Origin: Brugia malayi
Taxonomy: Eukaryota; Nematoda; Chromadorea; Rhabditida; Onchocercidae
Assembly: GCF_000002995.4 (NCBI RefSeq)
Contig: NW_025062387.1
Span: 1 to 18,819 of the forward strand
DNA length: 18,819 nucleotides
Reading direction: 5' to 3'
A program made the translations under genes and the position numbers. Under the pieces are notes generated by a model. The model made no database searches and was not told the DNA's origin. It worked only from the letters and a program-made list of their open reading frames with translations. The stretch's first letter is position 1. Each line of letters opens with the position of its first letter. This document shows, piece by piece, positions 1 to 9,171 of this stretch.

Positions 1-73
1 GAAAATGGATGAGTTTGGTACAGTTCAACTATTCGACTCATTATAAATTCAACAAAAATTTTTGTTTACCAAC
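1..73 (+). CDS. Possible 3' end of a coding exon, cut by the window edge (copy A)
   Basis: Counterpart of the end of the candidate exon at 13277-13467. It ends at the same GTGAGT donor (starting at 74). It carries an extra A in its first 35 bases relative to copy B, which breaks the frame, and an extra A in the AAAAATTTTTG run. These look like base-calling errors at a contig end. No protein family is recognised. Confidence 0.2.
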
Positions 74-274
74 GTGAGTTCGGCCTTAAAAGAATGCACG
101 CGGGCTCCATTATTATCTCAGATTTGGAGATTATTACTTCGAATGATCAAAAATGTGGTAATAGCCAACATTTGAAAAAAGGTTTTTGCAATTAGAATAG
201 CTTCCTTCAGCAACAAAATGTACTTTATTTTTTAGTTGAAAAATATTTAGAGATAAAACTGAACACAATATAGC

Positions 275-592
275 ATGTTGCCGTTTTTCAAGGAGTTTCA
301 TTCTGATGTTAAATTTAAAGTGCTTCTTAAATTCCCTTCTACTATCATTCTACAATCGATTGCTCTAACTGTCATCTGGAAAATACTAAATTAAATTACC
401 TCAGGAAGAAATTGTTCTGTGAAAGAAATTACTTTAGGTTGACAATTGTTAAACAATCAACTAAAGAAATTCAAGAAGCACTCGAGAATTATGAAGAAAT
501 GAAGTCTATCATTAAAGGAGCTTTAGTGAATGTAATAAAATTCCCTTCACATTCAACAAAAATATTTCCGAACACATAGAGAGCACTGTTAA
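275..592 (+). CDS. Unrecognised 105-residue ORF, frame-broken in this copy (copy A)
   Basis: From ATG at 275 (MLPFFKEFHSDVKFKV...) to TAA at 590-592. The span is 318 bases, a multiple of three. Relative to copy B this copy lacks one T near 366 and has one extra base near 550, so the frame is lost between these two points. Copy B is intact at both places. The deduced product is basic and lysine-rich, with a helical, charged segment (KEIQEALENYEEMKS) in its second half and an end reading TSHREHC-like (RTHREHC). I see no signal peptide, membrane segment or known domain. AATAAA lies 36 bases after the stop. It could be a single-exon gene, the last exon of a longer one, or a chance ORF. Confidence 0.35.
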
Positions 593-627
593 ATTTAAGA
601 AAATTGTTAGTGTTAACTTGCAACTCC

Positions 628-633
628 AATAAA
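628..633 (+). terminator. Candidate poly(A) signal AATAAA after the 105-residue ORF (copy A)
   Basis: AATAAAG lies 36 bases downstream of the TAA at 590-592 and is conserved in copy B at 14017-14022. AATAAA is common in AT-rich DNA, so only its position right after an ORF supports it. Confidence 0.3.
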
Positions 634-1069
634 GATTTCTTTCAAAATCACTTTACTGGGTTAAATGCAAATGCGAGTAAACACCTGAATGCAAGGTGCG
701 GTATGTTAGCATGCAACGCTTAAATTTTTTCGTAAATTATATCGAATAGTCAGCAAATAAAGGCTAATACGACTTGCTTAATCGCGACGAGATCTAAATA
801 TCAGAAATTTAATGAATCAGTCACCAGTGATTTATTAATATTAGATGGATTATCACTTCATAATTCTGTAGCATTATGTAAGCACAGGACTGAAGTTTTT
901 TTAAATGGACAAATCACTAAGTAAAAGTCATTTCCGAAGTAAAAATAAATTCGAAATGAACGAATAATATTAATAAATTGTCATTCTGTAACTTTATACA
1001 TGTCGCATTTCCCTTTTATCTTACGATCGAACAATCTTAGACTGACAACTAAGCAACTAAAGGTTTTGG
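634..1069. other. Non-coding stretch before the minisatellite (copy A)
   Basis: I see no ORF, RNA gene or regulatory pattern here beyond ordinary AT-rich sequence. It is repeated in copy B at 14023-14452, with one-base indels and an A/C difference in the TTAGCATGC stretch near 711. Confidence 0.6.
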
Positions 1070-1739
1070 CATTATTATCGTTCACAATAAACATTATTAT
1101 CGTTCACAATAAACATTATTATCGTTCACAATAAACATTATTATCGTTCACAATAAACATTATTATCGTTCACAATAAACATTATTATCGTTCACAATAA
1201 ACATTATTATCGTTCACAATAAACATTATTATCGTTCACAATAAACATTATTATCGTTCACAATAAACATTATTATCGTTCACAATAAACATTATTATCG
1301 TTCACAATAAACATTATTATCGTTCACAATAAACATTATTATCGTTCACAATAAACATTATTATCGTTCACAATAAACATTATTATCGTTCACAATAAAC
1401 ATTATTATCGTTCACAATAAACATTATTATCGTTCACAATAAACATTATTATCGTTCACAATAAACATTATTATCGTTCACAATAAACATTATTATCGTT
1501 CACAATAAACATTATTATCGTTCACAATAAACATTATTATCGTTCACAATAAACATTATTATCGTTCACAATAAACATTATTATCGTTCACAATAAACAT
1601 TATTATCGTTCACAATAAACATTATTATCGTTCACAATAAACATTATTATCGTTCACAATAAACATTATTATCGTTCACAATAAACATTATTATCGTTCA
1701 CAATAAACATTATTATCGTTCACAATAAACATTATTATC
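1070..1739. repeat. 22-bp minisatellite, about 30.5 copies (copy A)
   Basis: The unit is CATTATTATCG followed directly by TTCACAATAAA, repeated head to tail with a period of exactly 22 bases over 670 bases and almost no variation. The array begins after a GGTTTTGG flank and ends mid-unit at ...ATTATTATC followed by TCATATAAATG. Such homogeneity points to recent expansion or to assembly collapse or expansion. There are no unique spacers. Confidence 0.98.
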
Positions 1740-2284
1740 TCATATAAATGTCGCACAAAATATGAATGTCACATTGTGTTATATAGAAATTATTGCAAAA
1801 ATCTTTAAAAGTAAGCTGTTTGTTACAGAGATAAAAAGAATTTAAAATTTTGTGAGATTATCTAAAAGCGCAAGCGGAAATGTCCCATCACAGATTGCCA
1901 TTCTTTCCATCTTTCAATTACTTTTTGTCTTTTTCCTTTTAGCACCTACATTTTACGCTTGCACACTCACTTTCGCCCGTCCTCCTCTTTCTCTCTCTCT
2001 TCGTTACCGTTCTCTTTATGAGATAATTGCTCTCTTTGTCTCCCTCAGTTACTTCTACATCCCTTCGGTACCGTTTGTTTCACTTGCTGATGGCTAATGT
2101 ACATCGAGTGAGAGTATTCCTGTCTACAGTTTCTCTTGTTGTCTGTCCCTACTTTCATCATTGTAACAAGAATAGCTATCGAATTAGACTGACTTCTCTA
2201 ACATTCTCCTCTAACAGATGAAAACTCAAATTACTTTCTTTGCTTAATCACTATGGTGTTTCCATGCAAATGAATTTAGTTCAA
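1740..2284. other. Non-coding stretch with a pyrimidine-rich tract (copy A)
   Basis: Around 1978-2060 the plus strand is rich in CTCTTT/TCTCTC. The open frames here (1852-2097 and 2027-2221) start at non-ATG codons, encode low-complexity Leu/Ser/Phe peptides and overlap each other, so I do not call them genes. The same sequence recurs at 15258-15802. Confidence 0.55.
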
Positions 2285-2305
2285 TGCAAGTGCAAGTGCA
2301 AGTGC
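2285..2305. repeat. TGCAAG hexamer repeat, 3.5 copies (copy A)
   Basis: TGCAAG is repeated three times followed by TGC, directly before the inverted repeat at 2324-2394. It is identical in copy B at 15803-15823. Confidence 0.85.
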
Positions 2306-2323
2306 TTAGTCAGATGGCACAAA

Positions 2324-2394
2324 ACTGCAGTGTCACATGTCCTCGAGATACGATGGATAAGAGATGTGACATTGTTGTTGGTTGACACTGCAGT
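2324..2394. repeat. Inverted repeat with two competing hairpins (copy A)
   Basis: ACTGCAGTGTCA at 2324-2335 is the exact reverse complement of TGACACTGCAGT at 2383-2394, leaving a loop of 47 bases. Inside it, TGTCACAT at 2331-2338 pairs with ATGTGACA at 2364-2371. The two stems share bases 2331-2335, so only one can form at a time. The region is GC-richer than its surroundings and is unchanged in copy B. Possible roles are a structured RNA or a protein-binding palindrome. None is shown. Confidence 0.7.
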
Positions 2395-3951
2395 GATCCG
2401 ATGGAAGCAGTGGTCGACTCGGGAATAGACCTGGATTAGTTGGTCTGATCGTGACGATAACTCTTTTTTCTCGTAAAAGGAAAAATCTTCAAATCAAAAA
2501 CATTCTCAGAATTAATGCTTCATCAAGGAGTGATAATGATATTCTGAATCAAACTGAAATAATACAAAGTCATTTGAAAATAAAACCTTGAAATCAAAAT
2601 TCTTTAGGGCTGAGCATTTGACATATATATAACTATAACTAGTTGAGGTGCAAACTAGAGTCATGGGTAGTTGGTTGTATGAGAAAGTTGGTTGGGACTT
2701 TTACAGGTTGTCATCCGATGGAGAACGGTCTGTTGTAGAGGAGTATTGAGCCGAGACTGCAGGTTATGTGGTGGAGTTGGCTTGCAGCAGGACACTTTAC
2801 AAGTGATGAGAGTTGCAGTAATGCATGCAAGATTACTCGCAGACAAAGTTATATAATTATTTAAGAGACAATGTTAAATGAAATAATCAATGCTCTTAGC
2901 AATAACCTTTATTCCACAGATCCCCGTCTTACAGATTTATTAAAAAATGTTTCGATATGTTATAAAATCACTTTGATTAATTAGTTAGACTGTCGTAAAT
3001 TTTGTAATTCATTGCATTGATTACAGAACAGATATTCAGCATTTCTTCTACATTTTCACTAAATGGTACTTACCTTAGCTTCCCAACCAATTTCAGGTTT
3101 TTTCTTGCAAATGAATTCCTGGCAACGAAAGTATTCTGTTCAGTATGATTCTCTCTCTGTAATTATTTTTATCAATCCCATTTCATACTATTCTTCTCAG
3201 TACTTTTCCAGCAAAAGCGAAAAAGCACTGAGAGACTTTTGAGCTTTAGTTTAGGACTTCTTCCACTGCATTGTATAATTCTATGAAAATTAACGTGATC
3301 TTTTAATTTGTGCATAAATATTTCAATTTGATTATGATAATGACAGTATGCCAGGTTATCAATTGGCTATTTTAAGGTGCACATTGAAGTAGACTACTGC
3401 AGACTCTCAGAAAGAAGTATTTATTTACATTTACAAATATTTTTGGAGATTCTCTGAGATTTGGAATTTACTTTCTAATCAAATAGTCATTTAAATATAT
3501 GCACTATAGTTAGTGAAGAAAAATGAACTTGCGAAAATGAAAGACAGTTTATAATTTATTGACATTCATAAAATATATTCTAAATTAAGTTAGGTAGACA
3601 GACCTTCACAAAGCATGTATTTCTAAACTTATTGTTTTTGTTCTCAGTTATCTTTAATTTTAGCAACTATTTAGTCCTATCTTAAAAGCTTTCAGAAGAT
3701 GGGTGAAAGTTTGATCAGAGAGTTGATTTTAGTTCTTTTACGTAAACAGACAATGCTTCAACCACTGTACGTGTTAATTGTTTTTTTTTTTTTGATTAGA
3801 AATAAGTTAGGGACGGAATTTCAATTTCATTCTGTTGTCAGAGTGTCAGGAAGTGAAGTGGAATGCATAAATTTGATGTTTAAGTGTTCAATTGTAACAT
3901 TTTTTTTTTTTAATTTTAACAGAAAGTAATACACTGAAACAATCAATTCCA
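2395..3951. other. Long stretch without a supported gene (copy A)
   Basis: There is a GC-richer patch at 2640-2850, then AT-rich sequence with poly(T) runs at about 3780-3793 and 3900-3911. The minus-strand ORF at 2661-2846 and the plus-strand ORF at 3699-3929 show no domain and change frame between the copies. A minus-strand GTAAGT donor-like site near 3067-3075 is noted but has no convincing exon chain. The same sequence recurs in copy B up to about 17470. Confidence 0.55.
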
Positions 3952-4023
3952 TTTGTTTACTGCAGCAACAACAATAAACAAAGTCTAGTTTTGTTTACAA
4001 TTCTGTCATTGTTGTAAACAAAC
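3952..4023. promoter_or_regulatory. Cluster of forkhead-type sites in an imperfect inverted repeat (copy A)
   Basis: TGTTTAC occurs at 3954-3960 and 3992-3998, its reverse complement GTAAACA at 4014-4020, and the related ATAAACA at 3974-3980, four within 70 bases. GTAAACA/TGTTTAC is the established core bound by forkhead factors such as DAF-16/FOXO. The outer parts (TTTGTTTAC...ACAACAAT and ATTGTTGTAAACAAA) also form an imperfect inverted repeat. No adjacent gene is recognised, so function is inference. Confidence 0.35.
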
Positions 4024-5289
4024 TTGTTTTCACAAAGTAGCATAATGTATGGACTGGAAAACCGACAGGTTAATATAGTTTTAATGAAGACGTTGACATA
4101 TTTGTAACAATCTAGTGATACTTGCACCTGAAAAGATTGTGTCTCTGTGAAAACATAATCATACTAAGATATTAAGCAAATTTTATTTCGAATAAAAATG
4201 AAGTCGAAATGATAATTCATTAAGAAATAAGCGAGTTTAGCTGCTGAATCACTGTTCGAAGGATAATTTACTGAGCTTTACAAAAATCTGAAAGTTTATT
4301 ATTTTATGTTTTTTGGATCGTTCACTTTTCAATTTTGTTTTGATTACACGTCTAATCAACTTATTGGCTATTTTCCAGTATTGAACTGTCATCTGTCTCT
4401 TTCCTTCATCTACTTATTTCAGTATTAAACTTCAAATACTGTTTAGCATCAGAAAGGTGATGTGTTTTTGTTGAAACCAAAAATGATATTTTCCCTTCAT
4501 CTGAGCTCGACGTATTTCAAAGTGGAATGAAGTTGAAATGATCAAATGTGAAGAAATAATTATGGTTTAATTTTCATTTCGTTTAAGGATTTTCTAAGCC
4601 TACAAAATTCATTGCTGACCTTGGATGGTCTCTTTCACTTCAGAAAAAGATTTTTCACTCATTCCAAAAATAAATCCTTTTTTTTTAAACTTGTAATAAA
4701 AAAACAAATGACTATTTTAACATCTATTTCTGTGTCTCTATTTCTAATTTCATCATTTCTATAAATCTTCATTAGACACAATTTAGAAGAGAAATGACGT
4801 AAAATCAGAACACGAATCTTAGAAGAATCGCTGTAGTTAGTGACAAAGAAAACTATGTTACCTTTGCCTAAAATGCTTCCTTCCCTTCATATGCTTCTTC
4901 ATGTGACATTTAAATTTAAAAACTTCATATGACATTTAAAAGGGACATTTAAATTTACCCAGAATTCAAGCAGCAACAACGTATACTCTGCATGGAATAT
5001 GTCACTAATCAATATTCGATATTGAATTCAGCCCAGTTATTTTCTTCGAAATAGCTAATCATAAATGTTATCAATCCGTTTGATTAAAGCAAAATGAATA
5101 AAGTGAAAGGCTGAGACATATTTTTGTCGATGTTTAAATTCTGCATAGTAATGATCAAAAAGCTTGAGAGAGCAAAAAATTCGAGAAAGAAGAATCAGTG
5201 ACCAAATGCTATAAAACGAGATGAGATGAGCAGATATGTTGATTTGTAAGACGATCTTATTCGATTTTGTCCTTTGAATTCAAACTTTT
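4024..5289. other. AT-rich stretch with no gene seen (copy A)
   Basis: No ORF with coding character, no tRNA-like folds and no tandem arrays. ACATTTAAA is repeated around 4908-4955 as part of a short, irregular direct repeat (TTCATATGACATTTAAA-like). The same sequence recurs in copy B to the window end. Confidence 0.55.
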
Positions 5290-6070
5290 AGGTAATATAT
5301 TCAAGTAAACAAAAATAAGGTTTGTTGTTTGTTATTTTAACTTCTGCCAAAGAGGATAGAAAGTCGTCAAAGCCAAACAAAGATCGCTAAAATAATAGTC
5401 TTACTCGTAAGTCAGGTCTTGAGAAAGCCTTCATTTCTTGGTTCTATCAAAAATTCGAAATCTCAAAGCAGCTGGTAATAAAGTTAGAAGTAAGCAATGC
5501 TTATAATCTATAGAAAATGAGCTGTTTTATTGGAAAATGCTAATTAAAATATTCATGTTAGGATGGATAGATGCACCTGCAACTGCTTTAGTTTACTTCA
5601 ATGGCAATTCTTAACACATTCACTTACTTCTTGCGTCATTTGCGTTGCACTGCTATCACAACATTTGCGTCACCTGTTGTGTCCCTAAAACTTTCAATTA
5701 AAGTCAATTACGTTACAATTTTGATGACTTATGAAACGTAAGTGACAAGCAATCGCTTACATTTGGTAAGTTCATTTTTGCTCTTCCTTCGTTACCACTT
5801 CTAATTTACGTCAGCGATCAGCTCCATTTCCAATAGATCAGGTCAAGCCTTCACGTCGTTTATTAGTGAAAGTGTTCGTCACTCTTACGTCCTTGACTTC
5901 TTTACGTCCTCTACGCGTCTTTTCCCATCTAAAGTCTAAAGTTAAGCGCTACATACAGCAACAAATCTGGCTTTCAATTTAGGTCCTCACTGCACATATG
6001 CAGACGTACATATATTTAGCGGACCAAGATAAACACATGTCATTCTGCGTTACACGTGTACACTTACGTG
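5290..6070. other. Unique spacer with ACGTC-rich patch
   Basis: No coding region seen. TTACGTCA lies at 5806-5813, TCACGTCG at 5851-5858, TTACGTCC at 5885-5892 and 5902-5909, and TACGCGTC at 5912-5919. The TTTGCGTCA-type motif also recurs at about 5633-5675. These resemble half sites of CREB/ATF-type elements, but their role is unknown. Confidence 0.4.
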
Positions 6071-6082
6071 CTTGTGTATGTT

Positions 6083-6141
6083 TGTATGTATGTATGTATG
6101 TGTGTGTGTGTGTGTGTGTAATGTGATGGAATGGAATGGAA
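6083..6141. repeat. Microsatellites (TATG)n, (TG)n and (GGAAT)n
   Basis: A run of TGTA/TATG tetranucleotides at 6083-6100 passes into about ten TG dinucleotides to 6119, followed by ATGGAATGGAATGGAAATG at about 6126-6141. These simple repeats lie about 65 bases before the start of the bacterial-type insertion at 6206. Confidence 0.9.
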
Positions 6142-6205
6142 ATGACTCGAAATATCCTCTAATCTTTCCCCTCGGACTTCTCTCACCTCGGTTCTCGGTG
6201 ATGAA

Positions 6206-6740
6206 AAGTATAGATATAAGATTAATCCGTGATGCTCGTTACGTATGACACGTCTAGGGCTGCTGCTAGTGACAGTTAAACATGTGGACAGGACGTTCTG
6301 ATTGCTTTGTTGTTATTTGAGAGTACGGTAAACGATTCTGCAAGTGTGGCGTGTAGAGCAGTAAGTTAAGCTAAAAAGATAGCATAGATGTTGTTCTGAT
6401 TGACTGTTCTGATAGAGCAGGCAGGCTGCAGAGTAATGTTAATGTTATGGAGGACTTATCAAAGATATATAGAACGATAAAGAACTTGGATGGCACTGCT
6501 CCTCATAATTTATTTTGGTTCTCGATGCGAATACCGCTCAAAATGTTTGTAGCTAATTAGAGGCATTTAGTAAAATGGTTAGTTAGTTAGTTACAGGATT
6601 AATTATTATAACAAAGCTAGATGGTACTGCTAAGGGGGGAGTGGTGATTGGACTTGTAGAAAGTTATAAAGTTACATGCTCTAGAAAGGTGAGGACTTGA
6701 GGGAGTTCACTAGCAAAGAATTTCCTAAAGTGCTATTGAC
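6206..6740 (+). pseudogene. ftsY: ftsY fragment, nuclear insertion of Wolbachia-type DNA
   Basis: FtsY is the bacterial signal-recognition-particle receptor, a GTPase that docks ribosomes at the inner membrane. Translation over several frames follows the family order: SVMLVTYDTSRAAAS (about 6228-6272), DSASVACRAV (6334-6360), DSIDVVLID then DRAGRLQ (6411-6431, the G3 region, family DTAGR), MEDLSKIYRTIKNLDGTAPH (about 6448-6510), VLDANTAQN, LEAFSKMV, then the intact G4 region TKLDGTAKGG (6611-6640), and finally GEDLREFTSKEF near the C-terminus (about 6689-6724). In-frame stops (for example after AVS and after NVCS) and at least four frameshifts make it a pseudogene. The N-terminal part and Walker A loop are absent. 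It converges with radA some 20 bases away, as contiguous bacterial DNA would. Assignment to FtsY is firm; Wolbachia as donor is inferred. Confidence 0.93.
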
Positions 6741-6758
6741 TGTGATTAAAGATCCCCT

Positions 6759-7560
6759 TTATTCTTTTATGTGGCCAAGCTTAATTATTTCGATATGATG
6801 AGAGGAGTAATTGCCATTTTGAGGCATAATTGCTTTTTCAAAATTTTTTTGCTTCTTTATCCTCAGATTAGCATATGAGATATGTTCAATCTTACCTAAA
6901 AGTGCAATTTCACGTGCTGTTATTGAAGTTGACAGCGGTAAACTTACTATGCTTGAAATAAGAGAGAGACATGAACCGATGGTTCTTGTATTTTCAACCC
7001 TCATCCAATGTTCAGATACATTTCTTTTTTATGCAGAGACTTTTGCAACGAGCATTTAGCACTGCAATGATAATAGCCAATCGGTTGATATTTCATCCAA
7101 TTACTACTCTTCTTGGATTTTCCACGTTTATTCCGTTGTTAACACTTGAACTTCCATCAAAACCGGTCTGGAATCCTCAATTCCTACAAGTGTCAACAAA
7201 TTCTCTATCGTCAGCATTACCTGTTACCAAATAATGATGATGGATTTCAATAGGTAATAATCCAGCTTCAGACATTTCAAAATACCACTTCATTTGTAAA
7301 ACCAAATCTATTTTTATAACATGCAAAATACGGCAATGATTGCTGTTTTCATCATCAAAATACAGTAAGCATTACGTCCACCATACCTTCTAAAGTTTTT
7401 GGTCCTGCTATTTATCTGTCCTTAGTTATATGGCCAACTATTAAAAAATAAATACCGTGTTGTTTTACAAGAACGGTTAAATCATGAACACATGTTTTTT
7501 TAAAGTGCCTGTGCTGATGTAATTTTACTATCATACATCGTAATAGTTAAAATTAATAGT
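6759..7560 (-). pseudogene. radA: radA fragment, nuclear insertion of Wolbachia-type DNA
   Basis: RadA (Sms) is a bacterial DNA-repair ATPase acting on recombination intermediates. Reading the minus strand from 7560 downward and changing frame where needed gives YDSKITSA, CVHDLTVLVKQHGIYFLIV, GHITKD (7435-7418), IAGPKTLEGMVDVML, the diagnostic family motif KNRFG followed by FTNE (about 7316-7290), FEMSEAGLL, NPSSLFGNR, GIEDSRPVLMEVQVL, NPRRVVIG with NINRLAIIIAVLNARCK, EMYLNIG with GLKIQEP, SLISSIVSLPLS, and FEKAIMPQNG, ending with a stop at 6759. This is roughly the C-terminal two thirds, including the Lon-like domain; the Walker A region is missing. There are many frameshifts and several TGG-to-TGA type stops. 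An overlapping plus-strand ORF (6971-7234) is its antisense shadow. Confidence 0.94.
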
Positions 7561-8960
7561 CAAATTCATTTTTTTTTTTTGATAGAAATATGTATTATTC
7601 CATTGATTTTTCTCTTGATTTAGGTTAATAAACATTGTGTTATATGATTTATTTATCGTTCAACCATTTATAATTGATATTTAATTGTTTTTATGATTAT
7701 ATTGGGGTGAAAAACTTTCCAAAAACTAGAAGAACATGTCGATTTTAAAGCAAAATGTATAAAAAATCCATATTTCTTCCATAATTCAATGAAATTTCGA
7801 CTTTACTACTATTCAAGGACCATAAAATTTATCAAATTCATTATGCAAATAATCGAACACTAAATCTGTAACATTAAATGACATTAAATTTGTAAAAAAA
7901 ATTAATTTTAATGTCAAAAAAAATTAAAATCATCACTAATGCAGATTTTTTTTAATTTCATCATTAAAAAACTGCTTCAAAGTGAATTTTATAAACTTTT
8001 TTCTTTGTATAAATTGTCAAATATCCCCGATGGAATGTGTGTAGATCAGGGAGAATGTAAATTAAATAACCAATTAAGTTTAAAATATATTTATTTTTAA
8101 ATGATTACATTTTTTCTAACATTTTTGGCATTTAATTAAAACAGAATCTAACAGATTTAAAAATTTTTCAGTATTAAATTCACAAAAACTCTTAGAAACT
8201 GTTAAAATTTCCTAGAGATCCATATCGAAATTTGTGACTAAAATTAATTTAGCGTCAAAAATTAATTGAAATCATCACAATTTACAAATATTATTAATTT
8301 TTATATTGTAAGATTGCTCCAAAATGAATTTATTAAACTTTTTTTTTTTGCATAAGTTGTCAAATATGCACGACAGAATGTGAGCAAAGCAAGTACAATG
8401 CAAATAAAATAAAATTCAACAGCTTTTTCCTATTGAACTTAGTAGTTAATTAATAATCAACAATTATAAAAAATAAGCTAAAAATCTATCTTAACTTTCG
8501 CTGCTTAAAACACCTCATATTCTCCAGTTTTGTTATATATTATTAGGAGAATACTTTCCTCTCACTTACGTATTTTTTATTACCTTTTTGTATGACAAAT
8601 CGTTTGCTGTGAATTCGAATTTTACTGTCAGTTTGTTGTTTATGTATTTCTGTGATATTCATGGAATAATAAATGGAGAAAAAAAATAAATCATTAATCG
8701 GTCACTGCATTCTGATGTCTCGAAAACGTCTGATTGCTATACGCCTTTTTCTCATGTTTGCGAAGAATGCCCAAATTGTGTCTCATTTTCTAGAATGAAA
8801 ATTTTTAGTTGTTTTATAGCGCTGAAAAAATGATTTGGCTTTGTGGGCGGAATGATATATTTTTCTGCATGTTTTTCGTTTAGAAAAACAAAATAATTCG
8901 ACTAAAAGTGTTTTTTTTATTTCTTTCTTCGTTGATATTTTCAGTGTTTGTTAATGTATC
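7561..8960. other. Very AT-rich spacer without a gene
   Basis: No ORF with coding character on either strand. It contains poly(A)/poly(T) runs and the diverged tandem duplication listed separately (7886-8080 and 8228-8420). From 8430 to 8960 I see nothing notable. Confidence 0.6.
7886..8420. repeat. Old, diverged tandem duplication, period about 342 bp
   Basis: Segment 7886-8080 resembles 8228-8420. Shared landmarks in the same order are AAATTTGT, TTAATTT with GTCAAAAA, AAATCATCAC, a GCTTCAAAGTGAATTT / GCTCCAAAATGAATTT pair, TAAACTTTTTT, a TTGTCAAATAT stretch followed by a CGA(T/C) trinucleotide, and an AATGTAAAT / AATGCAAAT pair. Divergence is substantial, so the event is old. No coding function seen. 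Confidence 0.7.
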
Positions 8961-8967
8961 TTAAAGC

Positions 8968-8973
8968 TTTATT
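8968..8973 (-). terminator. Candidate poly(A) signal of the zinc-finger gene
   Basis: AATAAA on the minus strand (in CAATAAAGC) lies about 200 bases downstream of the stop of the last zinc-finger exon at 9172. A second AATAAA is at 8922-8917. The motif is common in this AT-rich DNA, so support is positional. Confidence 0.4.
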
Positions 8974-9171
8974 GTCACCATCGTCAACATATTTTTAAGC
9001 AATTGGTTCCTAGGTCATAGACAGCTGCTACGCATTAAGTGCACGATATGAAAAGAAATAAATATGCAGTATTTAATGAATGCATTAAATAAACTTTGTA
9101 TTGTCACTCAGCGGTTACAAATGTTTCGCAACACATTTCACATGCATGCTATTTCAGGTTGACATATGCTT

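Larger units (their letters stand above)
1..5289. repeat. Direct repeat copy A, truncated by the left window edge
   Basis: This stretch matches 13397-18819 in the same orientation from base 1 to about base 5289. Base 1 aligns with 13397, and the last window base aligns with about 5289, after which copy A runs on into unique sequence. Differences are mostly one-base indels, such as 5 T versus 4 T near 284/13677. There are a few substitutions (4036 A versus 17555 T; 4825 G versus 18350 A) and a different minisatellite length. Neither outer end shows a breakpoint. Many indels fall in homopolymers, which suggests uncorrected long-read error in one or both copies, though some could be real divergence. 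Confidence 0.97.
6206..7560. other. Nuclear Wolbachia-type insertion 1 (ftsY-radA)
   Basis: The two pseudogenes are convergent with their 3' ends about 20 bases apart. This spacing is typical of compact bacterial genomes, so one contiguous bacterial piece of about 1.35 kb seems to have been inserted. The left limit is set by where FtsY similarity stops (about 6206), the right by RadA similarity fading at about 7560 next to a T-run at 7570-7580. No target-site duplication was recognised. Confidence 0.85.

Noticed and set aside
1070..1739. Regular 22-bp repetition resembling a CRISPR array
   Set aside because: The units are head-to-tail with no unique spacers, and the context is animal DNA. 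It is a minisatellite.
1852..2428. Three plus-strand ORFs of 62-81 codons (and their copies at 15370-15946)
   Set aside because: The first starts at a non-ATG codon, they overlap, are of low complexity and show no domain. They are identical in both copies only because the whole region is duplicated.
2661..2846. Minus-strand cysteine-containing ORF of 61 codons (also 16180-16365)
   Set aside because: No recognisable pattern of cysteines, and its sequence changes between the copies through paired small differences. Chance ORF in a GC-richer patch is more likely.
3067..3125. Minus-strand mini-exon with EFICKK-like sequence, reminiscent of the end of a C-type lectin domain, before a GTAAGT donor
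   Set aside because: It needs correction of indels in both copies and no upstream exon with the rest of a lectin domain was found.
3699..3929. Plus-strand 76-codon ORF
   Set aside because: It runs through two poly(T) tracts and is frame-broken in copy B; no domain.
6759..7004. 81-codon minus-strand ORF as an independent gene
   Set aside because: It is simply one open segment of the degraded radA fragment.
6971..7234. 87-codon plus-strand ORF
   Set aside because: It lies antisense to the radA fragment, which is recognisable on the minus strand by family motifs, so the plus frame is a shadow.
6206..7560. Mitochondrial insertion (several TGA codons where Trp is expected)
   Set aside because: The encoded proteins are FtsY and RadA, which animal mitochondrial DNA does not carry; TGA arises from TGG by decay.
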